Shown here: positions 8,576-17,729 of the stretch, one piece after another
How the letters are laid out: each line of letters opens with the position of its first letter
Position numbering within the stretch: the stretch's first letter is position 1
Origin: Bacteroidales bacterium
GTDB taxonomy: Bacteria; Bacteroidota; Bacteroidia; Bacteroidales; B18-G4
Reading direction: 5' to 3'
Assembly (NCBI GenBank): GCA_018401355.1
Contig: JAGYLD010000016.1
Location: forward strand, 1 to 39,881
Length of the DNA stretch: 39,881 nucleotides
Translations under genes and position numbers: made by a program
Notes under the pieces: generated by a model
Told to the model about the DNA's origin: nothing
Databases searched by the model: none
The model's input: the letters and a program-made list of their open reading frames with translations, nothing else

Positions 8576-9864
8576 ACGTATTAATCTTAGGATCAGGTGG
8601 CAGAGAACACGCTTTGGCCTGGAAAATTGCTCAAAGCCCAGTATTGAAAAAATTGTTCATCGCCCCGGGCAATGCAGGCACATTACAGCATGGGTACAAT
8701 GTTGACCTTGATACGAATAACTTCGGACAAATAGGCCAGTTTGCCATTGACCATGACATCTCACTCATAGTTGTTGGTCCGGAAGCTCCACTGGTAGCAG
8801 GAATACATGATTATTTCCTGGAAAAACCAGAACTTGGAAATATTGCTGTAATTGGACCCGTCAGGAAAGCTGCTATGCTGGAAGGCAGCAAAGACTTTGC
8901 AAAAGAATTTATGCAAAGGCATAATATCCCCACAGGAAAACACCGCACTTTTACAAGAAATGAAATCAATGAAGCAATGAGCTATTTGAAAGAATTTCAG
9001 GCTCCATATGTAATTAAGGCAGATGGACTGGCTGCAGGCAAAGGGGTTTTAATATGCGAAACATTCGAAGATGCTGAACAGGAATTAAATGCAATGCTGA
9101 TTGAAGAAAAATTCGGCGATGCAAGCGCTAAGGTCGTTATCGAAGAATTTCTTAATGGAATAGAATTGTCAGTTTTTGTTCTAACCGATGGAAATTCTTA
9201 TATACTGCTCCCTGAAGCAAAAGATTATAAAAGAATTGGAGAAGGAGACACAGGTCTCAATACAGGTGGAATGGGCTCCATCTCCCCTGTCCCCTTTGCT
9301 GATAATGATTTTATGAAAAAAGTAGAGGACAGGATAATCCGCCCTACCATCAATGGATTAACAAAAGAAGGCATTAGTTACCAGGGCTTTATATTTTTCG
9401 GACTTATGAATGTTGAAGGAAACCCTTACCTTATAGAATACAATGCCAGAATGGGTGACCCTGAAGCCGAAAGCGTTATTCCAAGAATAAAATCGGATAT
9501 ACTTGAACTTTTCCAAGGTATTGCAAATAGAAACCTTAAAAGCTCAAAAATTGAAATAGATCCCAGGTATTCCACTGCCATTATGCTTGTCTCAGGTGGA
9601 TATCCTGAAAAATATGAAAAAGGAAAGTCTATTAAGGGATTGGAAAATATTGATGAATCTATAATTTTTCATGCCGGTACTGCTTATGACCAGGAAGAAA
9701 AAATTGTATTGACAAACGGTGGCAGGGTATTAGCAATCACATCGCTGGGAAAAGACATGAAAGATGCTTTAGAAAAGTCATACCAAAATGCTGATAAGAT
9801 AAAATTTGAAAAAATGTATTACAGGCGGGATTTAGGTTCTGACCTGGAAAAATTTCAAGCTTGA
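8572..9864 (+). CDS. purD: Phosphoribosylamine--glycine ligase (GAR synthetase)
   Basis: PurD makes glycinamide ribonucleotide from phosphoribosylamine, glycine and ATP, the second step of purine synthesis, in the cytoplasm. The 430-residue length is normal. Visible signatures are the N-terminal VLILGSGGREHALAWK, the ATP-grasp segment VIKADGLAAGKGV (about 143-155), the glycine-rich GDTGLNTGGMGSISP and the metal-binding NARMGDPEAE. The ATG overlaps the glycosyltransferase stop (ATGA), and the TGA overlaps the next gene's possible TTG start, so translation is probably coupled through the whole run 7430-11448. Confidence 0.97.
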   Translation: MNVLILGSGGREHALAWKIAQSPVLKKLFIAPGNAGTLQHGYNVDLDTNNFGQIGQFAIDHDISLIVVGPEAPLVAGIHDYFLEKPELGNIAVIGPVRKAAMLEGSKDFAKEFMQRHNIPTGKHRTFTRNEINEAMSYLKEFQAPYVIKADGLAAGKGVLICETFEDAEQELNAMLIEEKFGDASAKVVIEEFLNGIELSVFVLTDGNSYILLPEAKDYKRIGEGDTGLNTGGMGSISPVPFADNDFMKKVEDRIIRPTINGLTKEGISYQGFIFFGLMNVEGNPYLIEYNARMGDPEAESVIPRIKSDILELFQGIANRNLKSSKIEIDPRYSTAIMLVSGGYPEKYEKGKSIKGLENIDESIIFHAGTAYDQEEKIVLTNGGRVLAITSLGKDMKDALEKSYQNADKIKFEKMYYRRDLGSDLEKFQA

Positions 9865-9869
9865 AAAAT

Positions 9870-10862
9870 ATGCTTTTACGCTTTTACAATTCGAGCTATT
9901 TCCCTCAATTCATAACGCTGTTTTTGCTGGGTATTTTCTTTTGGTTCAACCACTTGTTAAAACCGGAGATCTTCAATGAGAAAATTGTTTTACAACCAGC
10001 ATTTAACCTGATAAACAACTGGATTTCCAGGGCACCATATCTGGGCCCGATGATTGGTTTGATTTGTCTGTATATTCAGGCATTTTTACTGTCCAACATT
10101 CTCATATCCAACCAGATTATTCCCAGAAACAGCATTATTCCAGCCTTTTTAACCATCCTTGCCGGAAGCTTAATCCCTGAAACACTGGTCTTTCAACCTT
10201 GTTCAATGGCTTTGATTTTTGTTATTATTGCCTTTGGAAAGTTATTGCGATGTTATGAAAAAACAGAAATTGACAGGAATATTCTTAGCGCTGGTTTCTA
10301 TATTTCATTGGGTTCTCTGTTTTGCTTTCCGGTAATTTATCTGATACCACTCATCTACATAACCCTGGTTGCTTTCAGCGTATCTTCATGGAGAGATTGG
10401 CTGATCCCTGTCATAGGCGCCTTCATTCCATACATATATCTTTTTTCGTATTATTACCTGACGAACAGTCCGGAACTGGAATTTAGCAAATATAAAGGGT
10501 TTTTTATGTTTTCCCTGGATATACAACCCAGGATGTCACTTATTGAATATCTCATTGCAGGGATTTGGGGGCTCATCATTGTTATTTCTTTTATTTATTA
10601 CTTGAAAACCATTCAGGTTAAAAATATCCTTGTGAGAAAGAGAATGCTCATAACCCTCTGGATGCTCTTAATAGCAATCGTTCTGTTATTCCAGGATTAC
10701 ATGGACTTTATCTGGGTTTCTTCCTTGCTCTTTTTACCAGCAACCGTTTTCATTTCTTATCATTTGGGCCAACTAACCAAATCAAGATGGTTGAATATTC
10801 TTCTCTGGGCATTGATAATTCTGCTATTCATTAATAACAACCTGCTTTCGGGCCATGCTTAA
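9870..10862 (+). CDS. Polytopic inner-membrane protein resembling DUF6427
   Basis: About 330 residues with eight to ten hydrophobic helices and no recognisable catalytic motif. The ATG at 9870 is preferred; a TTG at 9861 that overlaps the purD stop (TTGA) would add three residues. The size, membrane topology and place next to purD fit the Bacteroidota family DUF6427, but this is from memory and the function is unknown. Its last 8 bases overlap the rnhB start, so it is part of the glycosyltransferase-purD-rnhB run. No signal peptide other than the first helix is seen. Confidence 0.7.
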   Translation: MLLRFYNSSYFPQFITLFLLGIFFWFNHLLKPEIFNEKIVLQPAFNLINNWISRAPYLGPMIGLICLYIQAFLLSNILISNQIIPRNSIIPAFLTILAGSLIPETLVFQPCSMALIFVIIAFGKLLRCYEKTEIDRNILSAGFYISLGSLFCFPVIYLIPLIYITLVAFSVSSWRDWLIPVIGAFIPYIYLFSYYYLTNSPELEFSKYKGFFMFSLDIQPRMSLIEYLIAGIWGLIIVISFIYYLKTIQVKNILVRKRMLITLWMLLIAIVLLFQDYMDFIWVSSLLFLPATVFISYHLGQLTKSRWLNILLWALIILLFINNNLLSGHA

Positions 10863-11448
10863 ACAATTTTATTCCATAAACCACAATGAAGCGGGTTGCG
10901 ATGAAGCAGGAAGGGGCTGTCTTGCCGGACCCGTTACTGCAGCCGCTGTTATCCTGCCGGAAGATTTTGACGAACCAATGCTCGATGATTCCAAAAAGCT
11001 TTCACAGAAACACAGGGAAAGACTAAGAACCATTATAGAAAAATCGGCCATATCATTTTCTGTTGTTTTTGTGGAAAACGAAACCATAGATGAAATAAAT
11101 ATCCTGAATGCTACGTATAAAGCAATGAATGAAGCCATCAGAACATTGTCTGTAAATCCTTCATTTGTTCTGATCGATGGCAACAGGTTTATCAATGAAA
11201 CCCATATAAGCCATCAGTGTATTGTTCAGGGAGACGCCTTATATAAAAGCATTGCAGCTGCATCAATCCTGGCTAAAACATACAGAGATGAATATATGAT
11301 TGAACTGCATCATAAGTATCCGCAATACAATTGGAAAAAAAATAAAGGATATCCCACCAATGAACATATTGCAGCAATTCTTGCACATGGGAAATGCCCG
11401 TATCACAGGATAAGCTTTAAAACAAAACAACAGCTAAAACTATTCTGA
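10855..11448 (+). CDS. rnhB: Ribonuclease HII
   Basis: RNase HII cuts RNA in RNA-DNA hybrids and removes single ribonucleotides from DNA. The 197-residue protein starts with CDEAGRGCLAGPV, giving the catalytic D16 and E17. The third and fourth acidic residues are D108 (in VLIDGN) and D127 (in QGDALYKSIAAASI), matching the four-residue active site of the family. The ATG lies inside the end of the membrane-protein gene (8-base overlap), which suggests translational coupling. It is the last gene of the run; no terminator hairpin is visible in the following 70 bases. Confidence 0.96.
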   Translation: MLKQFYSINHNEAGCDEAGRGCLAGPVTAAAVILPEDFDEPMLDDSKKLSQKHRERLRTIIEKSAISFSVVFVENETIDEINILNATYKAMNEAIRTLSVNPSFVLIDGNRFINETHISHQCIVQGDALYKSIAAASILAKTYRDEYMIELHHKYPQYNWKKNKGYPTNEHIAAILAHGKCPYHRISFKTKQQLKLF

Positions 11449-11511
11449 TAATTAACATATCACTGTTAGTTTAAATTACGTTATGTATGTGATTAAACGG
11501 CGATTTAATCT

Positions 11512-11519
11512 TACTTTTG
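11512..11519 (+). promoter_or_regulatory. Possible -7 element (TAnnTTTG) upstream of the DUF3352-type gene
   Basis: TACTTTTG matches TAnnTTTG exactly. A start near 11526 gives a 15-base leader to ATG 11541 and argues against the TTG at 11517 as start codon. No TTG lies 17-23 bases upstream, so support is partial. Confidence 0.4.
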
Positions 11520-11540
11520 GTTTTGGGTGCATTTGAGAAA

Positions 11541-13034
11541 ATGAAAAGTATGCGTAAAGTCATCACATATATCTTTTCCGTTGCAGTGGTGCTTGTATTT
11601 ATCGGGGCAGGTTATATGATTTACAGGCATTATAAGAAACCAATGATCCCTCCGGTCGAAGCAATTCCTTCATCCTCACTTCTTTTTGTTGAATTCGAAA
11701 ATTTCCTGGATCAATGGAACAACTTAAGCAAAAACAATGAAATTTATTCCGAATTGTCTAAAATACAGGGATTTAAAGTGTTTGCCAATAAGATCAACAG
11801 GCTTGATTCCGTTGCTCTGATTTATCCTGAAATAAAGAACGTATTCAAAAGTCAAAAACAATATATATCCGTTCATCCAGACTCTGCTGAATTGCCATCC
11901 ATACTGTTTATTTCCGGACTACCAAAAAGTACAGGTGAGTCGGCGATAGTTAATTTCTTTTATTCCTTCACCGGTAAACGTCCCTCTGAGATCATCGAAA
12001 TAAATGGATATTCAATCGTTTGTGTTGATGACCCCGCTCCATTTTATTACAGCATAAACCGGGGTGTTTTTACAGGCAGCCTGAATAAAGGTCTCCTCAT
12101 TGAATCTCTTGCGCAAATGAACAAAAGAGGTATCACATATGATGAAGATTATCTGAAAGTACAGGAAACTTCAGGGAAAAATGTGGATGCAAATATTTTT
12201 ATCAACCAGTCCCATTTTTCTGAATTACTTCAGCTTGCAGCCAATGACAGAAACAAAGGCATTTTGCAATTTATGGAATACCTGGCATCCTGGACTGAAC
12301 TTGACCTTATTCTAAAAAGTGATGAAATGCTTTTAAACGGTTATACATCCATTGATGACTCACTTTTTCAATACCTTGGGATCTTCCGGAACGAAAAACC
12401 CCAAAAAACTAATGTTACCAGAATCCTTCCCTACAATACAAATCTTCTGATGCATTTCGGTTTCAGTGATTTCACAACTGTGCACAATAAATATCTTGAA
12501 CTTCTTAGAAACAGGGGATTGTATGATAATTATGTGGCGAAGTTATCCCACATGAATAATACAACCAGCAGGGACATCCTGAAATACTTCATCCCCTGGA
12601 TAGGAAAAGAATTTGCACTTGTAATTACACAAACCGGGTTGGGACAAATGGATGAAAATATTTACACCGTAATTAATGCTTCAAACCCGGAAAGAGCGAA
12701 AAAAAACCTCGCTGTTATTTATGACAGGAATTTTGTATTGAACCATAAAGGATACGAAATAAAAAAAGTCTATGCGCCGCATATCATGTCATTGCTTTTC
12801 GGAAGTTTATTCGAAGGATATGACAGTCAGTACTATACAAACATTGAGGATTATTTTATTTTCGCCAACTCTTTTGCTGCCATTGAGAATTATATCAATG
12901 GGTTTGAATCTGGTAAATCACTAAAAAACAACATCAACTTCAAGAAATTTGCCGACAATATTTCTGATCATTCCAATATTCTTTTATATCTGAACCTCAG
13001 AAACCTTCCAGATTTACATAAAGCAATACCTTAG
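11541..13034 (+). CDS. DUF3352-type membrane-anchored protein, N-terminal part (interrupted frame)
   Basis: This frame encodes the first part (497 residues) of what should be one protein of about 900 residues. It begins with an N-terminal membrane anchor (VITYIFSVAVVLVFIGAGYMI) followed by a periplasmic region with the PPVEAIPSSSLLFVEFENF opening typical of Bacteroidota DUF3352 proteins; the function is unknown. The ATG at 11541 is chosen because the -7 element covers the TTG at 11517. The frame ends at TAG 13032-13034, with TAG and TAA following in the same frame. The family's sequence continues in another frame (QYLRSRSKISFGNIHKF from about 13023) and returns to the original frame at about 13075. 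Two small indels therefore explain the break. Confidence 0.75.
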   Translation: MKSMRKVITYIFSVAVVLVFIGAGYMIYRHYKKPMIPPVEAIPSSSLLFVEFENFLDQWNNLSKNNEIYSELSKIQGFKVFANKINRLDSVALIYPEIKNVFKSQKQYISVHPDSAELPSILFISGLPKSTGESAIVNFFYSFTGKRPSEIIEINGYSIVCVDDPAPFYYSINRGVFTGSLNKGLLIESLAQMNKRGITYDEDYLKVQETSGKNVDANIFINQSHFSELLQLAANDRNKGILQFMEYLASWTELDLILKSDEMLLNGYTSIDDSLFQYLGIFRNEKPQKTNVTRILPYNTNLLMHFGFSDFTTVHNKYLELLRNRGLYDNYVAKLSHMNNTTSRDILKYFIPWIGKEFALVITQTGLGQMDENIYTVINASNPERAKKNLAVIYDRNFVLNHKGYEIKKVYAPHIMSLLFGSLFEGYDSQYYTNIEDYFIFANSFAAIENYINGFESGKSLKNNINFKKFADNISDHSNILLYLNLRNLPDLHKAIP

Positions 13035-13097
13035 GAGTAGGTCTAAAATTTCCTTTGGAAACATTCACAAATTTTAAGGAATTTCGAAGGAATTGCT

Positions 13098-14252
13098 ATG
13101 CAATTTAGCTACATCAACTATATGTTTTATACAAGCATGTATATAAAATACAATCCCTCTTATATACAGGAAGATTATGCTATATGGAAAGTAACACTTG
13201 AAGATGAAATCACCGGACAACCATATTTTGTCAAAGATCATAGAACCAACACATTGAAAATTGTAGTCTTCGATAAATCAAATCAAATGTACCTCATCGA
13301 CCATAACGGTAAGATTTTATGGAAACGCCTGATTGGAGAAACGGTGATTAGCGATGTGCATCTGATTGATTATTATCGAAACGGAAAGCTACAATACCTC
13401 TTTAATACCGAAGATCATATTTATCTCATCGACCTCAAGGGCAGAGATGTGGAAGATTATCCAGTCCGTTTGCCCGGCAAAGCCACCAACGGAATAGCAG
13501 TTTTTGATTATGATGGGGATAAAAATTACAGAATTATGCTTGCCATGGAAGATAACAGGATTTACAATTTCGATAAAAAAGGGATTCCTGTTCAGGGTTG
13601 GAAAAAACCCCTGGCAAAAAATCAGGTTGAGGATCCGGTCCAACATATCAGAGCCTTTAACAAGGATTATATTGTTATTACCGATATTATTGGAAATATT
13701 AGAATTTGCAACAGAAGAGGTGAAGACAGGATCATCCTTAAAGAACCTTTGATCAATGCCAGCAATTCGGTATTTTACGAGAACAATACAAACAGCAGCA
13801 AAGGGGCCATGCTCACCACGGATGAAACAGGAAAACTAACTTATGTTAATACCAATGGAAGAATTAACCAAACAGATTTTGGTGCATTCTCACCGAAACA
13901 TCATTTTCTTTATGAAGATTTTGACAGAAATGGCCACAAAGATTTCATTTTCCTGGATAAAAACCAACTATACGTTTTTGACCGATTCAAAAATCCAATT
14001 ATGTCCTTTGAATTTAAGAATGAAATAGGCTCCTCTCCTGTTATAATTCCACTTTCTAAGTCTGAAAGCATCATTGGGATTGTTTCTGATGCAACAAAGA
14101 AGATCTATTTATTTGATAAAGACGGGGACTTGCTAAGTACACCCGATATGGTCGGCAAAACCCAGATCCTTGTGGGAAGCCTCTTGAATAACGGACAGCT
14201 AAACATAATTACAGGATCCGGGAACACACTATACAACTATTATTTTCAGTAA
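13098..14252 (+). CDS. DUF3352-type protein, C-terminal beta-propeller-like part (interrupted frame)
   Basis: This is the second part of the gene that starts at 11541. The ATG at 13098 is only the first methionine; the same frame reads back to about 13075 as LRNFEGIA, so this is probably not a true start. The region has repeated strands such as LYLIDHNGKILWKRL, IYLIDLKGRDVEDYPVRL, FDYDGDKNYRIMLA and YNFDKKGIPVQGW, which suggests a beta-propeller of WD/PQQ-like blades. In intact family members, as I recall them, these blades follow directly after the LxNFExxAxQxS segment seen here at the join. It is followed 13 bases later by a lipoprotein gene. Function is unknown; an envelope role is inferred from the anchor of the N-terminal part. 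Confidence 0.75.
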   Translation: MQFSYINYMFYTSMYIKYNPSYIQEDYAIWKVTLEDEITGQPYFVKDHRTNTLKIVVFDKSNQMYLIDHNGKILWKRLIGETVISDVHLIDYYRNGKLQYLFNTEDHIYLIDLKGRDVEDYPVRLPGKATNGIAVFDYDGDKNYRIMLAMEDNRIYNFDKKGIPVQGWKKPLAKNQVEDPVQHIRAFNKDYIVITDIIGNIRICNRRGEDRIILKEPLINASNSVFYENNTNSSKGAMLTTDETGKLTYVNTNGRINQTDFGAFSPKHHFLYEDFDRNGHKDFIFLDKNQLYVFDRFKNPIMSFEFKNEIGSSPVIIPLSKSESIIGIVSDATKKIYLFDKDGDLLSTPDMVGKTQILVGSLLNNGQLNIITGSGNTLYNYYFQ

Positions 14253-14265
14253 TCAAATTATAACA

Positions 14266-14859
14266 ATGAAAACAATGCAACGGCAATTTTTTATACTGGG
14301 TATAACAGGACTAATCTTATTGACTTCATGCTCCACAAGCCTGCATACATCCTGGAATGATCCATATTATAAGGCAAAAAAATTTAAGAACATCATCATC
14401 CTTGAATTATCAGAAAACCCGGAACAAAGAAAAATCTTTGAAACCTCAACTGCTGCATTTTTTAATAAGAAAGGGATAAATGCCATTCCTTCTTATACCA
14501 AAATGAAAAGTGATACATCCTTTAAATATTATCAGTTTGAAATGAAGTTCGACAGCCTGGATATTGATGCTATATTGGTTTTCAGGATGATGGGAACAAA
14601 AGAAACTGAGACGTTTGTTCCTGATCCGGGCATGGTTTTCCCACAGTATTATTTCAACTATTATACTTATTACCTGAATAATTACAACATGATCCATTCT
14701 CCGGGATATTTCCGTAAAGACCTGATTGTAAAAATGGAAACAAACTTATACAGTAACAGGGTGATATGTTGGTTTGGACAGCCCAATCATCTTCTTTCGA
14801 TCCGAAGAACACTCAGAAATTTGCAGAGTCACTTGCCAGAAAAGTATTCCGTGAACTAA
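14266..14859 (+). CDS. Lipoprotein of unknown function, probable frameshift near the 3' end
   Basis: The N-terminus has a lipoprotein signal ending in the lipobox LTSC (Cys22 from the first ATG, Cys19 if the second is used), so it should be lipidated and placed in the inner or outer membrane. The body (HTSWNDPYYKAKKFKNIIIL) resembles small Bacteroidota lipoproteins of the DUF4136 kind; that link is weak. After about 14755 the open frame gives a Trp/Arg-rich tail unlike the rest. The frame one base away reads DMLVWTAQSSSFDPKNTQKF, then AESLARKVFRELKRKKLI, to TAA at 14877-14879, a natural ending. A one-base deletion near 14755-14768 is therefore likely. The restored stop would overlap the stop of the convergent gene. 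Confidence 0.7.
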   Translation: MKTMQRQFFILGITGLILLTSCSTSLHTSWNDPYYKAKKFKNIIILELSENPEQRKIFETSTAAFFNKKGINAIPSYTKMKSDTSFKYYQFEMKFDSLDIDAILVFRMMGTKETETFVPDPGMVFPQYYFNYYTYYLNNYNMIHSPGYFRKDLIVKMETNLYSNRVICWFGQPNHLLSIRRTLRNLQSHLPEKYSVN

Positions 14860-14875
14860 AAAGAAAAAAACTGAT

Positions 14876-16546
14876 CTAACTTTTATTCATCTTTTTTCTT
14901 TTTCCATTCGAGCTATCCTTATGAGCCTTGCCAAAAGGGTTAATTGTTGCTTTAATTCCGGAAAAAACTGTTTTCCACAAAAAATTGATTGCGCCTTTGT
15001 TTTTGTCTCTTTCAAAAAACATTTCACCTATTCTCGGTGGTCGTTTTCCTTTGGGATTAGAAGACACAATAGCTGCTTGTGCTATGGCAGATAAAAAACC
15101 TTTACCATCATGCAGGTTATCTTTCTTCAGAATTTCCATTTTAACATCTTCATAGATCATTTTAATCTCACCTGCAGAAAAATCATTGTTGGCTTCTGCA
15201 CTGAAAACAACCGATTCCACTGATCCTGACTTTAAAAGGATCTTTCCGTTGGGAACTGCCATTTCATTTACAGGAACAACAGCCATCGAACCCAGGGTAC
15301 CATGAAATGAAAATGTATCCTTTTCTACATCCATTGGCATTGTGATGTTGACGCTCAGATCTCCGGCATCGTATAATCTCCCGCTCCCATAGATCAGCAT
15401 GTCATTTGATGGAATGTTCCGGCTAATTCTATTGTGTGCATTAACTACTCTTATGTCAAAGCCGGATAAAGTGACATTTCCCGGAACTATCCCATTTTCA
15501 ACCAATTCCTTATAATTTATATGGGCATCATTTATTCTGATCAAATCAATTGCAAGTGGAACTTTTATTTTGTTTATGGCAGATTGAGGTAGCAACGGAA
15601 AATTTGTAAAATCAAAAGGCACATTTTTATCCCTGTATATCTTTACATCAGGTTTTTCAATATTAAGCCTCCTTATATTTGCTTCTTTAGATAACAGCAT
15701 TTTATCAAAATCAATGCCTTCAAGGCTCAGAGCAGGCAAACTTATTGAAAACCTGTCGGTTTGCTTTTTGTTTTTCCATCCAAAATCCTTTTCACTATAA
15801 TGGGGGACAAGCAGGAATGAATCAACTGCAATAATGGAATCCTGTGTGTTTATAAAAAGTGATGACAAATCAAAGGAATACATTACTCCCTTCGGTACAA
15901 CCTTCGCTCCTGCCATCTTTAATGTGAACTTCTCAAATGAAAATCCGGGGGCGTTCATGGTATCCTGAAAGTCAAATTCCAATGCCCTTATAGAAAAATC
16001 CATATCCTGAAATACAACCGTATCAAAAACTGAAGGAACATTGATGACATCTACTATAAAATTATCGATGTAAATCGAATTTAGGATAATTTTATTAATG
16101 CCAGATCCCTTCTCTATTTCCAGGGAATCTTTCCCTGAACTTTCCCTGAGCTTTGCAATAAAATAACCGGCATCGCCTTTAAATTCAGGATTAATTATCC
16201 CGATGCTGCTCAAATGAATATTCTTTTTGATCAAAAATGGAAGAATCCTGAATTTATTGATCAATATTCCTTTTATTCTCATGATATGGCTTTGGTTATC
16301 CCGGGGAAACACCTTTATGCCATTCAGCTCAATAGACCGGCTTAACAAATCAACATCCAGGTCTTCAATTTGAACTGAGATTTCACTTTGCTGTTTCTCT
16401 ATTGCATCCTGAACCATTCGCTCCAAATACCATTCAACCAGAAAACTCATGACCAAAACAATTATCAATAATGCTGCAACCCCATAAAGAAATGGCCTCA
16501 GCCGGTTGATACGCTTGTCATGAGTATGTACAACTTTTATTTTCAT
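14876..16546 (-). CDS. AsmA/DUF748-like membrane-anchored envelope protein
   Basis: This 556-residue protein has a basic N-terminus, one membrane helix (about 17-40), then a long beta-rich periplasmic region beginning with VQIEDLDVDLLSRSIELNGIKV. That segment is typical of the AsmA/DUF748 group of lipid-transport-like or outer-membrane-assembly-related proteins. A further segment (IDLIRINDAHINYKELVENG, about 335-355) is also of this type. It ends in a basic KRKKMNKS tail. Family function is not settled; a role in envelope lipid handling is inference. It is convergent with the lipoprotein gene, and its stop overlaps the restored lipoprotein stop. It is divergent from mscS. Confidence 0.65.
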   Translation of the reverse strand: MKIKVVHTHDKRINRLRPFLYGVAALLIIVLVMSFLVEWYLERMVQDAIEKQQSEISVQIEDLDVDLLSRSIELNGIKVFPRDNQSHIMRIKGILINKFRILPFLIKKNIHLSSIGIINPEFKGDAGYFIAKLRESSGKDSLEIEKGSGINKIILNSIYIDNFIVDVINVPSVFDTVVFQDMDFSIRALEFDFQDTMNAPGFSFEKFTLKMAGAKVVPKGVMYSFDLSSLFINTQDSIIAVDSFLLVPHYSEKDFGWKNKKQTDRFSISLPALSLEGIDFDKMLLSKEANIRRLNIEKPDVKIYRDKNVPFDFTNFPLLPQSAINKIKVPLAIDLIRINDAHINYKELVENGIVPGNVTLSGFDIRVVNAHNRISRNIPSNDMLIYGSGRLYDAGDLSVNITMPMDVEKDTFSFHGTLGSMAVVPVNEMAVPNGKILLKSGSVESVVFSAEANNDFSAGEIKMIYEDVKMEILKKDNLHDGKGFLSAIAQAAIVSSNPKGKRPPRIGEMFFERDKNKGAINFLWKTVFSGIKATINPFGKAHKDSSNGKRKKMNKS

Positions 16547-16562
16547 ATAGTTTACTTTACAT

Positions 16563-16570
16563 TATTTTTG
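16563..16570 (+). promoter_or_regulatory. Possible -7 element upstream of mscS
   Basis: TATTTTTG is an exact TAnnTTTG match. It would start transcription near 16577 and give a leader of about 73 bases. No clear -33 TTG is seen at the usual distance. The leader would contain an 8-bp inverted repeat, GAGAAAAT (16596-16603) with ATTTTCTC (16627-16634). Confidence 0.35.
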
Positions 16571-16649
16571 AACCAAATTAAAATTTCATTGTTAAGAGAA
16601 AATCAAACACAATTAGTAAATGTAATATTTTCTCATTAAACCTTTTATT

Positions 16650-17477
16650 ATGGATGTTAACAAACACATTAATTATGCGGTGGAGCTAGTAATGGATTAT
16701 GGCCCAACACTTTTATTGGCCATTGTTACTCTTATCATCGGGTTATGGTTGATAAAATTATTAACCCGTGGCGTATTTAAAATGATGGAGCGCAAGGAAA
16801 TTGATCCGTCTTTAAAAACTTTCCTTAAAAGCTTGCTATCCATTGTTTTAAAAATAATCCTCATCATTACTGTTATTGGCATGGCAGGCGTTGAAATAGC
16901 AGCATTTATTGCCATTTTTGCTTCCATTGGAATCGGGATCGGCATGGCCTTGTCCGGAACTTTACAAAATGTTGCCGGTGGTATCTTCATCCTTTTCATG
17001 AAACCCTACAAAGTTGGTGACTTTATAAAAATACAAAGTGAAATGGGGACAGTCAATGCCATACAGGTCTTTCATACAATACTTAAAACCGTCGACAACA
17101 AGACCATTGTAGTGCCTAATGCCCAGGTAATTAATGGGATCCTAACCAATTACTCTGCTGAAGAAAAGCGCCGGGTTGATTTTCTGTTTGGAATCGGATA
17201 TAACGATGATATTGATCAAGCCAAAGGGATCATCATGGGCCTTATAAAATCCGATAATCGAATCATTAATGATCCTGCAGAACCCTTTATTGCTGTAAAT
17301 GAACTTGGTGCAAGCTCTGTTGACCTTGTAGTAAGAGTTTGGGTCAATGCATCCGATTACTGGGATGTGTATTTTGAAATGGTGGAAAATGTGAAGAAAT
17401 CATTCGATGCACAAGGCATTTCTATACCGTTCCCACAACAGGATGTCCATATGTATCAACACCAGATTTCTGATTAG
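16650..17477 (+). CDS. mscS: Small-conductance mechanosensitive channel, MscS family
   Basis: MscS channels open under membrane tension and release solutes during osmotic downshock. The 275-residue protein has three membrane helices; the third, pore-lining one (about 82-116) has the Gly/Ala-rich pattern IFASIGIGIGMALSGTLQN. The beta domain follows with MKPYKVGDFIKI and VVPNAQVINGILTNYS, as in E. coli MscS (286 residues). The C-terminal alpha/beta domain ends at ISIPFPQQDVH, a family hallmark. It is a single gene with an MATE exporter convergent to it. Confidence 0.95.
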   Translation: MDVNKHINYAVELVMDYGPTLLLAIVTLIIGLWLIKLLTRGVFKMMERKEIDPSLKTFLKSLLSIVLKIILIITVIGMAGVEIAAFIAIFASIGIGIGMALSGTLQNVAGGIFILFMKPYKVGDFIKIQSEMGTVNAIQVFHTILKTVDNKTIVVPNAQVINGILTNYSAEEKRRVDFLFGIGYNDDIDQAKGIIMGLIKSDNRIINDPAEPFIAVNELGASSVDLVVRVWVNASDYWDVYFEMVENVKKSFDAQGISIPFPQQDVHMYQHQISD

Positions 17478-17729
17478 ATTATTCTCAAAAAAAGCTTTCT
17501 GCCTATAATTTATTAATGACAAATTAACAAAGGCAACAGGGCTTTTTAATATGTTTGAATCCCGTTAATGGCTTCGAACCAAGAAAACAAAGCAATGCCA
17601 GAGAATTTCCAATTATTTACCAGGACGATTATGGCTAAATACTCTAATCCATCTATGATCATTAATACTGCTTAAAATTATCCGGGAGATCATGCAATAA
17701 GTTAATCTTTTCAAGAAGGAAAATATCAT
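17478..17729. other. Intergenic region between convergent mscS and MATE genes
   Basis: These 252 bases hold no convincing gene. The region is AT-rich, and I see no strong hairpin with a T-run. Two short tRNA T-arm-like words occur near 17550-17580 but cannot be extended into a cloverleaf. Confidence 0.5.

Noticed and set aside
17550-17585. tRNA T-arm-like words (GTTTGAATCCCG and GGTTCGAAGCC on the other strand)
   Set aside because: No matching acceptor, D or anticodon arms can be drawn around either word, so there is no tRNA gene.
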